Assembly: GCA_910587665.1 (NCBI GenBank)
Contig: CAJUMZ010000002.1
Coordinates: forward strand, 186,001 to 250,000
Direction of reading: 5' to 3'
Source: an uncultured Muribaculum sp.
GTDB taxonomy: Bacteria; Bacteroidota; Bacteroidia; Bacteroidales; Muribaculaceae
Length of the DNA stretch: 64,000 nt
The position numbers and the translations under genes were made by a program. The notes beneath the pieces were generated by a model. The model was given only the letters and a program-made list of their open reading frames with translations, did not search any database and was not told the DNA's origin. How positions within the stretch are numbered: position 1 is the first letter of the stretch; the number at the start of each line of letters is the position of its first letter. This document shows, one piece after another, positions 9,004 to 15,202 of this stretch.

Positions 9004-9203
9004 TCATCCCAGTCATCATGATGGTGATGATGTTTATGCTTCTTATGTTTTGGCTTTTTGGGCTTATGATGATGACCGTGGGAATCGTAACCGTATTCGC
9101 TTCCCACACCCCAATATCCGTGGAGAGTTTCGCATGAGGTTAACCCGGTAGCACCGGTCAACAGTATTGCGGCAAGCAGCCACGCAAGATATTTTCTTTT
9201 CAT
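9000..9203 (-). CDS. Small His-rich lipoprotein
   Basis: 67 residues. A lipoprotein signal (KYLAWLLAAILLTGATG) leads to a lipobox-like LTSC with the acylated Cys at about residue 24. A short Tyr/Gly segment follows, then a tail rich in His, Lys and Pro ending in HHHHHDDWDD. Such tails bind nickel, zinc or copper in other proteins, so a metal-binding or metal-buffering role at the envelope is possible. This is inference from composition alone. The gene converges on meaB and overlaps its stop codon by four bases. No family is recognised. Confidence 0.65.
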   Translation of the reverse strand: MKRKYLAWLLAAILLTGATGLTSCETLHGYWGVGSEYGYDSHGHHHKPKKPKHKKHKHHHHHDDWDD

Positions 9204-9269
9204 ACCCGTATAAATAAGCTGAGACTTTATAACTCATAATACACATTAACGGATATTATTGTTTAAAGG

Positions 9270-9920
9270 GTGACTGATAATTGTACCGAAATAGAGTTGA
9301 CAGCCGACGGCTCGCCGACGCTTTACCTCCCCGGAATCGACGAGCACTACCACTCGGTGAAAGGCGCCGTGACGGAGAGTCGCCACGTCTACATCGACTG
9401 CAGCTTACGTCATCGTTCAGCGACCATCATGGCAGGCGAGACCATAAGGGTACTTGAAATCGGTTATGGCACCGGGCTTAACGCTGCACTCACCGCCGAG
9501 GCGCAATGTGGCAAGGTGCACTATATATCGCTCGAACTGCATCCGCTTTCCCCTGCGGCCGTGCCTGACTATGGCGTGGAAATACTGTCGCGTCTGAACG
9601 ACGCCGCGTGGGATAAGCCGGTAGAAATCACGCCTACGTTTACGCTTGAAAAGCGCAAAGCCGATTTCCTGACCGCCCGGCTCCCGCAAAGAATCGACGT
9701 GGTATATTTTGATGCCTTCGCGCCCGAAAAACAACCGGAGATGTGGAGCGACAATGCCCTGCGCCGCGTAGTTGAGGCAATGAATCCGAATGCCGTGCTG
9801 ACAACCTATTGCGCCAAGGGAGTCATACGCCGGCGGCTGCAATCGCTCGGACTTACGGTGGAGCGTCTGCCCGGACCCCCGGCAGGCAAGCGAGAGATAC
9901 TTCGCGCCACCAAACCGTAG
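9270..9920 (+). CDS. mnmD: tRNA 5-methylaminomethyl-2-thiouridine-forming methyltransferase MnmD
   Basis: 216 residues starting at a GTG codon. The N-terminus (TADGSPTLYLPGIDEHYHSVKGAVTES in the DUF752 pattern) and the SAM-binding LEIGYGTGLNAALT motif match stand-alone MnmD, the methyltransferase half of the E. coli fusion MnmC. The acidic VVYFDAFAPEKQPEMW segment and the TYCAKGVIRRRLQSLG motif complete the signature. It adds the last methyl group to wobble uridine 34 of certain tRNAs. No oxidase (MnmC1) domain is present, as usual outside Proteobacteria. Confidence 0.93.
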   Translation: MTDNCTEIELTADGSPTLYLPGIDEHYHSVKGAVTESRHVYIDCSLRHRSATIMAGETIRVLEIGYGTGLNAALTAEAQCGKVHYISLELHPLSPAAVPDYGVEILSRLNDAAWDKPVEITPTFTLEKRKADFLTARLPQRIDVVYFDAFAPEKQPEMWSDNALRRVVEAMNPNAVLTTYCAKGVIRRRLQSLGLTVERLPGPPAGKREILRATKP

Positions 9921-9928
9921 TGACATTA

Positions 9929-9959
9929 TTGTCAAAATGACGGCTATTTACTATTTTTG
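9929..9959 (+). promoter_or_regulatory. Bacteroidota promoter for the carbonic anhydrase gene
   Basis: TTG at 9929-9931 and TATTTTTG at 9952-9959 are separated by exactly 20 bases, an excellent fit to the TTTG/TAnnTTTG promoter. The start codon is 24 bases further on. Confidence 0.7.
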
Positions 9960-9982
9960 CAAAGGAAAAATATATTGATGCC

Positions 9983-10525
9983 ATGATTGATGAGATACTT
10001 AAACATAACAGGGAATTTGTAGCATCAAAAAGCTACGAACGTTTTGTGACGTCAAAATATCCCGATAAGAAAATCGCTATAGTCACCTGTATGGACACCC
10101 GCCTTGTCGAACTGCTACCCGCAGCTCTCGGCATACGCAACGGCGACGTAAAAATCATCAAAAATGCAGGCGGCACGATCACCACCCCGTTTGACTCCAC
10201 GATGCGCTCACTTCTTGTAGCGGTCTATGAGCTTGGTGTAAACGAAATCATGGTGATAGGCCACACCGGATGCGGAGTGCAGGGAATGAATGCCGACGAG
10301 ATGCTTGACCTGATGCGCAATCGCGGTGTAAGCGAGGAGCATATCACGCTGATGAAGCATTGCGGCATCGACCTGAAAAACTGGCTTCACGGATTTGAAG
10401 AAACCGATGCGGCTGTAAGCGAGACAGTCGACCTCATACGCAATCATCCGCTAATGGCAGCCGACGTGAGAGTGGCGGGCTACATAATGGATTCACTGAC
10501 AGGAGAGCTGCACGTAATCGGATAA
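9983..10525 (+). CDS. Beta-class carbonic anhydrase
   Basis: 180 residues. Zinc ligands of the beta class are visible as Cys36 (in TCMDTR), His94 and Cys97 (in GHTGCG), with the catalytic Asp38/Arg40 dyad. The NAGG loop at 61-64 is also conserved. It interconverts CO2 and bicarbonate, supplying bicarbonate to carboxylases such as the biotin-dependent enzyme encoded at 15203. The protein is shorter than plant-type enzymes, matching the compact bacterial clade. It has its own promoter and is followed closely by the pectinase gene. Confidence 0.94.
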   Translation: MIDEILKHNREFVASKSYERFVTSKYPDKKIAIVTCMDTRLVELLPAALGIRNGDVKIIKNAGGTITTPFDSTMRSLLVAVYELGVNEIMVIGHTGCGVQGMNADEMLDLMRNRGVSEEHITLMKHCGIDLKNWLHGFEETDAAVSETVDLIRNHPLMAADVRVAGYIMDSLTGELHVIG

Positions 10526-10554
10526 TTGAGACTCCTTACCGACCTTTTATAACC

Positions 10555-11901
10555 ATGAAGAAGACTATCCTTACAATCATCATTGCCACAGCAACCCTGA
10601 CGGCAGGCGCGAGGCAGTATGACATCACTGAATTCGGAGCCGTAAGCGACACCACACAACTGAGCACAGCCGCGTTGCAGAAAGCGATCGATGCCTGTCA
10701 CGACGGCGGAGGCGGCACAGTGCTTGTACCGGCCGGTAACTATAAGACCGGCAGCATCGTATTGCGCAGCAACGTGACCCTGAACCTCGAAAACGGAGCC
10801 ACCTTATACGGAAGTACCGACATTGCCGACTACACTCCGATGGTGACCGACTATCTGTCGCTCCGCACCCATGTGCCAACCGTGCAGTTGATATATGCCG
10901 ACAATGCCACCAATGTGGCTATCACAGGGCAAGGCACCATCGACGGCAGGGGGAAAGCATTCCCAAAGCTGTCATGGAACGACGAAGGGATAACACGCCC
11001 CCACCTTCTCCGCATGATACGTTGCAGCGATGTCACCATAACCGGCGTTACGCTGAAAAACTCAGGATGCTGGATGCAGCATTATCTCGCATGTGACAGG
11101 GTGAAGATCCACGGAATAACGGTAATCAACCGCAACAATTACAACAATGACGCCCTTGACCTCGACGGATGTCACGACGTGACGGTAAGCGACATTATAG
11201 CCGATTCCGATGACGACGGCATAACGCTGAAAAGCACCTCGCCACGTCTCTGTGAAAACATAACGATAAGCAACTGCGTGGTGTCGAGCCATTGCAACGC
11301 CATAAAACTTGGCACAGAGACCAACGGCGGCTTCCGCAACATCATTGTGCGCGGTATCGTGGTAAAACCCTCCGCCGACCAGTCAAGCCGCTATTTCGGG
11401 TTGCCGACAGGTCACTCCGCGATCTCGCTTGAGATTGTCGACGGCGGCTCCATGAGCAATGTCGACATCGACGACATCACCGTTACAGGCACCGAGTCGC
11501 CGATATTCATCCGCCTTGCCAACCGTGCACGCCCCTATGCCGAGAATATACCGGTTGAGGGAATCGGCTCCATAAGCGGCATTCGCCTGCACGACATACT
11601 TGTCGACGGAGCGGGAGCCACGGGATGCTCCATCACCGGTGTGGAGGGACATCCGGTCACCGATGTGCAGATCTACGACGTCACCATACGCCATGCCGGC
11701 GGTCAGGGAGTGACAGCCGCCCCCGCCGATGAAAAGATAGCCGAATATCCCGAAGCGACCATGTGGGGCATACTTCCCGCAAAAGGATTCTGGCTTAACC
11801 ACACCAAGGATGTCACCTTGCGCGACATTAACGTAATCACCGACGCGCCCGACGCACGCCCCCTCGTCGTAGCCACCGATTCCCCCGGGCTTATCCGGTA
11901 A
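10555..11901 (+). CDS. Exported glycoside hydrolase family 28 (polygalacturonase-like)
   Basis: 448 residues with a signal peptide (KKTILTIIIATATLTAGA) and the start of a right-handed beta helix (ITEFGAVSDTTQLSTAALQKAID). Catalytic region: NNDALDLDG, then DSDDDGITLKS with the paired Asp residues, then SSHCNAIKLGTE. These match the NTD, DD and GHG-region motifs of family 28, although the GHG motif is changed to SHC. This variation is known in exo-acting and rhamnogalacturonan-type members. It likely trims pectic galacturonides in the periplasm or at the surface. No SusC/D pair is near, so it is not in a classical polysaccharide-utilization locus. Confidence 0.88.
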   Translation: MKKTILTIIIATATLTAGARQYDITEFGAVSDTTQLSTAALQKAIDACHDGGGGTVLVPAGNYKTGSIVLRSNVTLNLENGATLYGSTDIADYTPMVTDYLSLRTHVPTVQLIYADNATNVAITGQGTIDGRGKAFPKLSWNDEGITRPHLLRMIRCSDVTITGVTLKNSGCWMQHYLACDRVKIHGITVINRNNYNNDALDLDGCHDVTVSDIIADSDDDGITLKSTSPRLCENITISNCVVSSHCNAIKLGTETNGGFRNIIVRGIVVKPSADQSSRYFGLPTGHSAISLEIVDGGSMSNVDIDDITVTGTESPIFIRLANRARPYAENIPVEGIGSISGIRLHDILVDGAGATGCSITGVEGHPVTDVQIYDVTIRHAGGQGVTAAPADEKIAEYPEATMWGILPAKGFWLNHTKDVTLRDINVITDAPDARPLVVATDSPGLIR

Positions 11902-11921
11902 TTCCTTCTGCTTTCATAGTG

Positions 11922-12027
11922 GCGGTCGACCTCCCGGTCGCCCCTACACATAGCATGGAATAGAATATTTCGAGTATGACAAAATGTGACTCAACAAAAA
12001 CGTAGGGGCGACCGGTAGGTCTCCCGC
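11922..12027. repeat. Dispersed inverted-repeat element, copy 1
   Basis: Two 26-base arms (11922-11947 and 12002-12027) face each other across a 54-base spacer. Each arm contains GTAGGGGCGACCGG followed by a GTC-rich end, and the arms differ at three positions. The same arms occur at 33095-33174, and a single arm with related spacer lies at 14693-14743. The element sits between the pectinase stop and the end of a convergent lipoprotein gene. It carries no ORF and resembles a REP or miniature non-autonomous element. Confidence 0.8.
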
Positions 12028-12074
12028 ACTCGCAATTGCAATTCGAAATATTGCTATACTGACAGTGTATCAGA

Positions 12075-12485
12075 TCACTTTGTTGTCACTGTAAGTGTCA
12101 GCGAGCGACCTGCCTCCGAATAGCTCTCGGTGACATAAGTCCCTTTGCATGTGACAGTCTTGCCATCAACCGACTTGTTGCCGGTGATTTCATAGCAATC
12201 GTCGCCCTCAGTCATCTCAACAGGAACGGTCAGCGATGCAACGCCCGGCACGATATTGTTTAGTGTCAGTATATCGTTGCCCTTCTTTTCCGGATCAACG
12301 GTCAACTTAACCTCACCAGAAGTGACGGCATCACCATCTACAGTACATATCAAAGCCGACTCGCCACCGGGAGTAAATGTGCCTGACAGATAACTTACAT
12401 AGGTAGGCTCCTTATCACCCTTGCTACAAGAATACACCAAGCAACTCAACAAAGCAAGTACAAGTAACAGACTTCCTTTTTTCAT
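12075..12485 (-). CDS. Small lipoprotein of unknown function
   Basis: 136 residues. A lipoprotein signal ends in YSC with the acylated Cys near residue 20, followed by the charged SKGDKEPTY start of a mature lipoprotein. The rest is beta-rich and repetitive in character (VDGDAVTSGEVKLTVDP, then VDGKTVTCKGTYVTE), like an Ig-type or lipocalin-type sandwich. I do not recognise a family. A possible -7 element (minus strand, 12644-12637, TACATTTG) lies well upstream, leaving a leader of about 145 bases. Confidence 0.75.
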   Translation of the reverse strand: MKKGSLLLVLALLSCLVYSCSKGDKEPTYVSYLSGTFTPGGESALICTVDGDAVTSGEVKLTVDPEKKGNDILTLNNIVPGVASLTVPVEMTEGDDCYEITGNKSVDGKTVTCKGTYVTESYSEAGRSLTLTVTTK

Positions 12486-12957
12486 AACATAAAATTTAAA
12501 TTAATATTTATCAATGAGCGGGAATAGTCCCGTTTTCAATATTCTCTAATGTCACAATGCGGAATCGAATGATTGGTACTCTTCGCTACATGCAGTAAAA
12601 ACCGATGCAAAAGAAATTCCCACCGCTTTTCTTGCACAAATGTATAAACTCTAACCCAAAGTTTAGTTTAAAATTACTGAATATATCCTTTATTTTATTT
12701 AAATTCAATATTTAACTCATTATTTATAATAAATAGTTTAACCTAAGATAAATTTTCAAAAACAATACTCACATCCAATGCCAATAAGGAAATATTTGTT
12801 AAAACCGACCTTATAACTGCCCATCAAGAGATAATTTCCCAAACATCTTTATCTTCAAGCTGTTTACGCTGATAACATATCTGATCAACTGTGACAGCTA
12901 ACTCTGATGATAATTTACATCTTGGCTGAAGGATATTTGTCAATAGTTTTCAACAAG
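12486..12957. other. AT-rich gene-free stretch with decayed sequence
   Basis: 472 bases, much richer in A/T than the flanks. It holds the leader of the lipoprotein gene at its left. At its right (12824-12943, minus strand) is a stop-free run of 39 codons ending EDKDVWEIIS that follows directly after the truncated ADP-ribosylglycohydrolase. That run has no start codon of its own and matches no family I know, so it may be the tail of a lost gene. Nothing else is seen. Confidence 0.5.
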
Positions 12958-13243
12958 TTAGCCTGAGTTACCAAAAGAATTGTATGGCTCGGGATTGTCG
13001 CTTCTTACCCATGTGGCAAAGCGACCACGATTGCCACCCTTGGTATGAGTATAGAACCGGCACCAATCGTGTAGGCACTCTCCAAAGTCGCGACCACGGA
13101 GCAAGGCATCGGCTATAGCGATGGTGCAGGCAGTGTCGTCAGCGAAGTTGGCTTCGACCGGGAAAAGGTCAAAGTTGTAGTCGTTTGTGGGATGGAATTC
13201 GTAGGAGGAACCCCTCAATGTCACCGATGATTGCCCCTAACAT
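12958..13243 (-). pseudogene. ADP-ribosylglycohydrolase fragment (frameshifted and truncated)
   Basis: The start MLGAIIGDIEG is read from 13243. A single extra A at 13209-13210 (plus strand) then shifts the frame, and the family sequence resumes as SSYEFHPTNDYNFDLFPVEANFADDTACTIAIADAL in short pieces, with the DDT metal-ligand motif. The text continues through ECLHDWCRFY and WVRSDNPEPYNSFGNS, then stops at a TAA where intact members go on with GSAMRVSP and more than 150 further residues. So both a frameshift and a 3' loss are seen. Intact DraG-like enzymes remove ADP-ribose from proteins or small molecules. It starts 11 bases after the NADAR gene, so it was the third gene of that operon. Confidence 0.85.
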
Positions 13244-13254
13244 AGCGTTGAGTA

Positions 13255-13794
13255 TTAGATGTTTCGAATTATTTCTCTGACCTCCATAAGGGCGAACCCA
13301 AGGATGTTTGTTCCTTTCCAGTGTTCGGGCTTGGGTGCATCGAGCGAGAATTCATCAAGTCCGATCCCCCAAATATTATCCTTGGGGCTTGCCTCTACAA
13401 GGATTTTGTCGCCGGTCGATAGAATATATTCTTTCAGATCTTCATTCTGAGAGAACTTCTCATAGTTGCCACGGACAGAAATCTGCTGGCGCACCTTTGC
13501 CCAAACGGCATCGTCATAACCATGCACCTGACGACCAAGTTTCTTGATGACCTTCTGATTGGATTCGCTCATTATCTTGGCTTCGACTTCTTCGTCGCCA
13601 AAGAGACGCGCCTTCTCTGCCATCAGGAACTGTTCCATGCAGTTGTAGCAATGACCGTCAACAATGAATGGACGGCTATACCATTGGCTGAGACAATTCT
13701 TGCCAATTTCGGTCTTGCGGTCAGTGTGACCCCAAAAGAAGACGAAATCCTCTTTACCAAGATTCGTACCTATTAAATCTTTTACGGTTATCAT
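13255..13794 (-). CDS. NADAR (YbiA/DUF1768) family protein
   Basis: 179 residues. NADAR signatures are visible in order: FVFFWGHT, the SQWYSRPFIVDGHCYNCMEQFLMAEKARLF segment (in pieces), the WAKVRQQI helix, SPKDNIWGIGL, and the closing GTNILGFALMEVRE. The fold was linked to NAD and ADP-ribose chemistry by genome context, and some members remove ADP-ribose from guanine bases. Others (plant and bacterial YbiA-like forms) act on N-glycosidic bonds of riboflavin intermediates. Here the neighbours, a NUDIX-HTH regulator two bases upstream and an ADP-ribosylglycohydrolase relic downstream, favour the ADP-ribose role. All family motifs look intact. Confidence 0.9.
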   Translation of the reverse strand: MITVKDLIGTNLGKEDFVFFWGHTDRKTEIGKNCLSQWYSRPFIVDGHCYNCMEQFLMAEKARLFGDEEVEAKIMSESNQKVIKKLGRQVHGYDDAVWAKVRQQISVRGNYEKFSQNEDLKEYILSTGDKILVEASPKDNIWGIGLDEFSLDAPKPEHWKGTNILGFALMEVREIIRNI

Positions 13795-13796
13795 AT

Positions 13797-14501
13797 TCAG
13801 AATTCAAGGCGGAAGCCTTTCTTTTTAAGTTCCTCGTATTTATCGGGATTGAAACTGTATTTTACGGGTATACGGGCAGGAGTGTCGGCAGGACGTTCCT
13901 CTGACTCGATAAGCATTCCCAGTTTATTCATCTTCTTATAGAAGTTGCGGCGGTCGAACTTTACTTCAAGAATTGCCTCATAGAGGTTCTTGAGTTCAGT
14001 CATAGTAAACACCTTGGGAAGCAGTTCGAAACCGACCGGTTCGAAGCAGATACGCTCCTTAAGGGCCTGAAATGCAAGACGAAGGATGCGGTCATGATCA
14101 AATGCCAGAGATGGAATCTCATTGAGCGCAAACCAATGCGCATTGCTTGCATCGTCTCCTCCCTTTACTTCCGATATCTTAACCAACGCATAGTAAGCCA
14201 CAGTTACCACTCTTTCACGAGGGTCACGGCCAACTGCACTGAAGGTGTGGAATTGTCGGACGTCCACGCTATCGAGACCTGTCTCTTCCCTAAGTTCTCG
14301 ACGGGCACATTCATCCGTGGTCTCATCAATATTCATGAAACCGCCGGGAAAAGCCCAGCGTCCCTTGTAAGGCTCAATACCTCGTTGAATGAGCAAGACC
14401 TTGAGAGCCAATCCGTCAAATCCGAATATCACACAGTCGCATGTAAGTGCCGGATGTGGAAACTTGTAACAGTATTGATTGTCTTGATTGTCTTGATTCA
14501 T
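13797..14501 (-). CDS. NrtR-type NUDIX-HTH transcription regulator
   Basis: 234 residues. A NUDIX domain (about 17-145) carries a full Nudix box from Gly54 to Leu76 (GFMNIDE, seven residues, RELREETGL), so all hydrolase residues are kept. A C-terminal winged-helix domain (about 155-234) contains FTMTELKNLYEAIL and the RRNFYKKMNKLGML recognition region. NrtR proteins sense ADP-ribose or related nucleotides and repress NAD genes. In Bacteroidota, related NUDIX-HTH proteins also control sugar genes. Here the regulator heads an operon with NADAR, and two inverted repeats lie at its own promoter, so autoregulation by an ADP-ribose-type signal is likely. Confidence 0.9.
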   Translation of the reverse strand: MNQDNQDNQYCYKFPHPALTCDCVIFGFDGLALKVLLIQRGIEPYKGRWAFPGGFMNIDETTDECARRELREETGLDSVDVRQFHTFSAVGRDPRERVVTVAYYALVKISEVKGGDDASNAHWFALNEIPSLAFDHDRILRLAFQALKERICFEPVGFELLPKVFTMTELKNLYEAILEVKFDRRNFYKKMNKLGMLIESEERPADTPARIPVKYSFNPDKYEELKKKGFRLEF

Positions 14502-14506
14502 AATTC

Positions 14507-14523
14507 TGCGTATTTATGACGCA
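14507..14523. promoter_or_regulatory. Candidate operator 2 of the NUDIX-HTH regulator
   Basis: Inverted repeat TGCGT-N7-ACGCA. It overlaps the end of the -7 element and the expected transcription start, six bases before the regulator start codon, a position suited to repression. It shares the GCGT/ACGC core with the repeat at 14561. Confidence 0.55.
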
Positions 14524-14552
14524 AAATAACAAAGTATTTTTGGATGCAACAA
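14522..14552 (-). promoter_or_regulatory. Promoter of the regulator-NADAR operon
   Basis: On the minus strand TTG (14552-14550) is followed after 20 bases by TTATTTTG (14529-14522), one mismatch from TAnnTTTG. It lies between the two candidate operators. Confidence 0.5.
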
Positions 14553-14560
14553 TATTTTTC

Positions 14561-14575
14561 GCGTAAAATTTACGC
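14561..14575. promoter_or_regulatory. Candidate operator 1 of the NUDIX-HTH regulator
   Basis: A perfect 15-base palindrome, GCGTAAA and TTTACGC around a single central base, just upstream of the -33 region of the operon promoter. Confidence 0.55.
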
Positions 14576-14692
14576 ATCGAGACAAAAAAAATTCCACCCG
14601 TTGAAACGTTTGGCATAGCATTCCGAGCCGTTTCCACGGATTATCTGAAGAATCTTTGATTTGTCAAGCAACTTTAAGTCCCTATTACACGA

Positions 14693-14743
14693 ATGACAAA
14701 ATATAATTCAGCAAAATGTAGGGGCGACCGGTCGGTCGACTGC
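14693..14743. repeat. Dispersed inverted-repeat element, copy 2 (half copy)
   Basis: One arm (14718-14743) with GTAGGGGCGACCGG is preceded by about 25 bases that align with the spacer of copy 1 (11976-12001), both starting ATGACAAAAT. No opposing arm is found, so this copy has lost its left half. It lies at the end of the L31 gene, upstream of the NADAR operon. Confidence 0.65.
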
Positions 14744-14770
14744 GGTGCAACCGATGAGGGGACAAAGCAA

Positions 14771-14798
14771 AGCAGGCACCCGATGGGGGATGCCTGCT
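14771..14798 (-). terminator. Hairpin terminator after the L31 gene
   Basis: An eight-base-pair stem (AGCAGGCA with TGCCTGCT) is extended by C/G pairs in the loop and lies 25 bases past the L31 stop on the minus strand. The T-run after it is poor, so efficiency is uncertain. Confidence 0.6.
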
Positions 14799-14822
14799 CG
14801 TAAAAGGTAATGGAAAGAAAAA

Positions 14823-15080
14823 TTATTTTACTTTCTTGCGGTTGCCGTAGCGGCTCATGAACTTGTCGACGCGACCTGCGGTGTCGACGAGCTTCTGCTT
14901 ACCGGTGAAGAACGGGTGAGAAGAGCTGGTGATTTCAAGCTTTACCAGCGGATAAGTAACGCCGTCAACATCGATAGTCTCCTTAGCGGCAACAGTCGAA
15001 CGAGTGATGAAAATCTCGTCGTTTGACATATCTTTAAACACTACTTCGCGGTAGTTTGAGGGATGAAGACCTTCTTTCAT
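14823..15080 (-). CDS. rpmE2: Ribosomal protein L31, type B
   Basis: 85 residues of the type B form: MKEGLHPSNYREVVFKD, then SSSHPFFTGKQKLVDTAGRVDKF. It lacks cysteines altogether, so it is the zinc-independent paralogue, the normal form in Bacteroidota. It binds near the 5S rRNA and bridges the subunits. Two AAATTTG-type boxes upstream (15153-15160 in particular) may serve its promoter, and a hairpin follows the stop. Confidence 0.97.
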   Translation of the reverse strand: MKEGLHPSNYREVVFKDMSNDEIFITRSTVAAKETIDVDGVTYPLVKLEITSSSHPFFTGKQKLVDTAGRVDKFMSRYGNRKKVK

Positions 15081-15202
15081 ATCGGTTTATTTTTGTTTAT
15101 TATTCAACTTGGTCAAAATCACGCTGGTAAGGCGCAAATTTGTAATGGCTTGCAAATTTACGCATTTCCTGCAACCTGACAAAACTTTATCCAAACTTTT
15201 TA

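Noticed and set aside
9952..9959. Sigma-70 style -35/-10 promoters
   Set aside because: The upstream regions repeatedly fit TTG-N20-TAnnTTTG better, as expected for this phylum.
11922..12027. CRISPR-like repeat
   Set aside because: Only two opposing arms, not direct repeats with regular spacers, and no cas genes.
12824..12943. 39-codon tail as a real gene
   Set aside because: No start codon of its own and no family; kept only as part of the decay note.
14823..15080. L31 lacking zinc cysteines as an oddity
   Set aside because: The cysteine-free type B form is usual in Bacteroidota.
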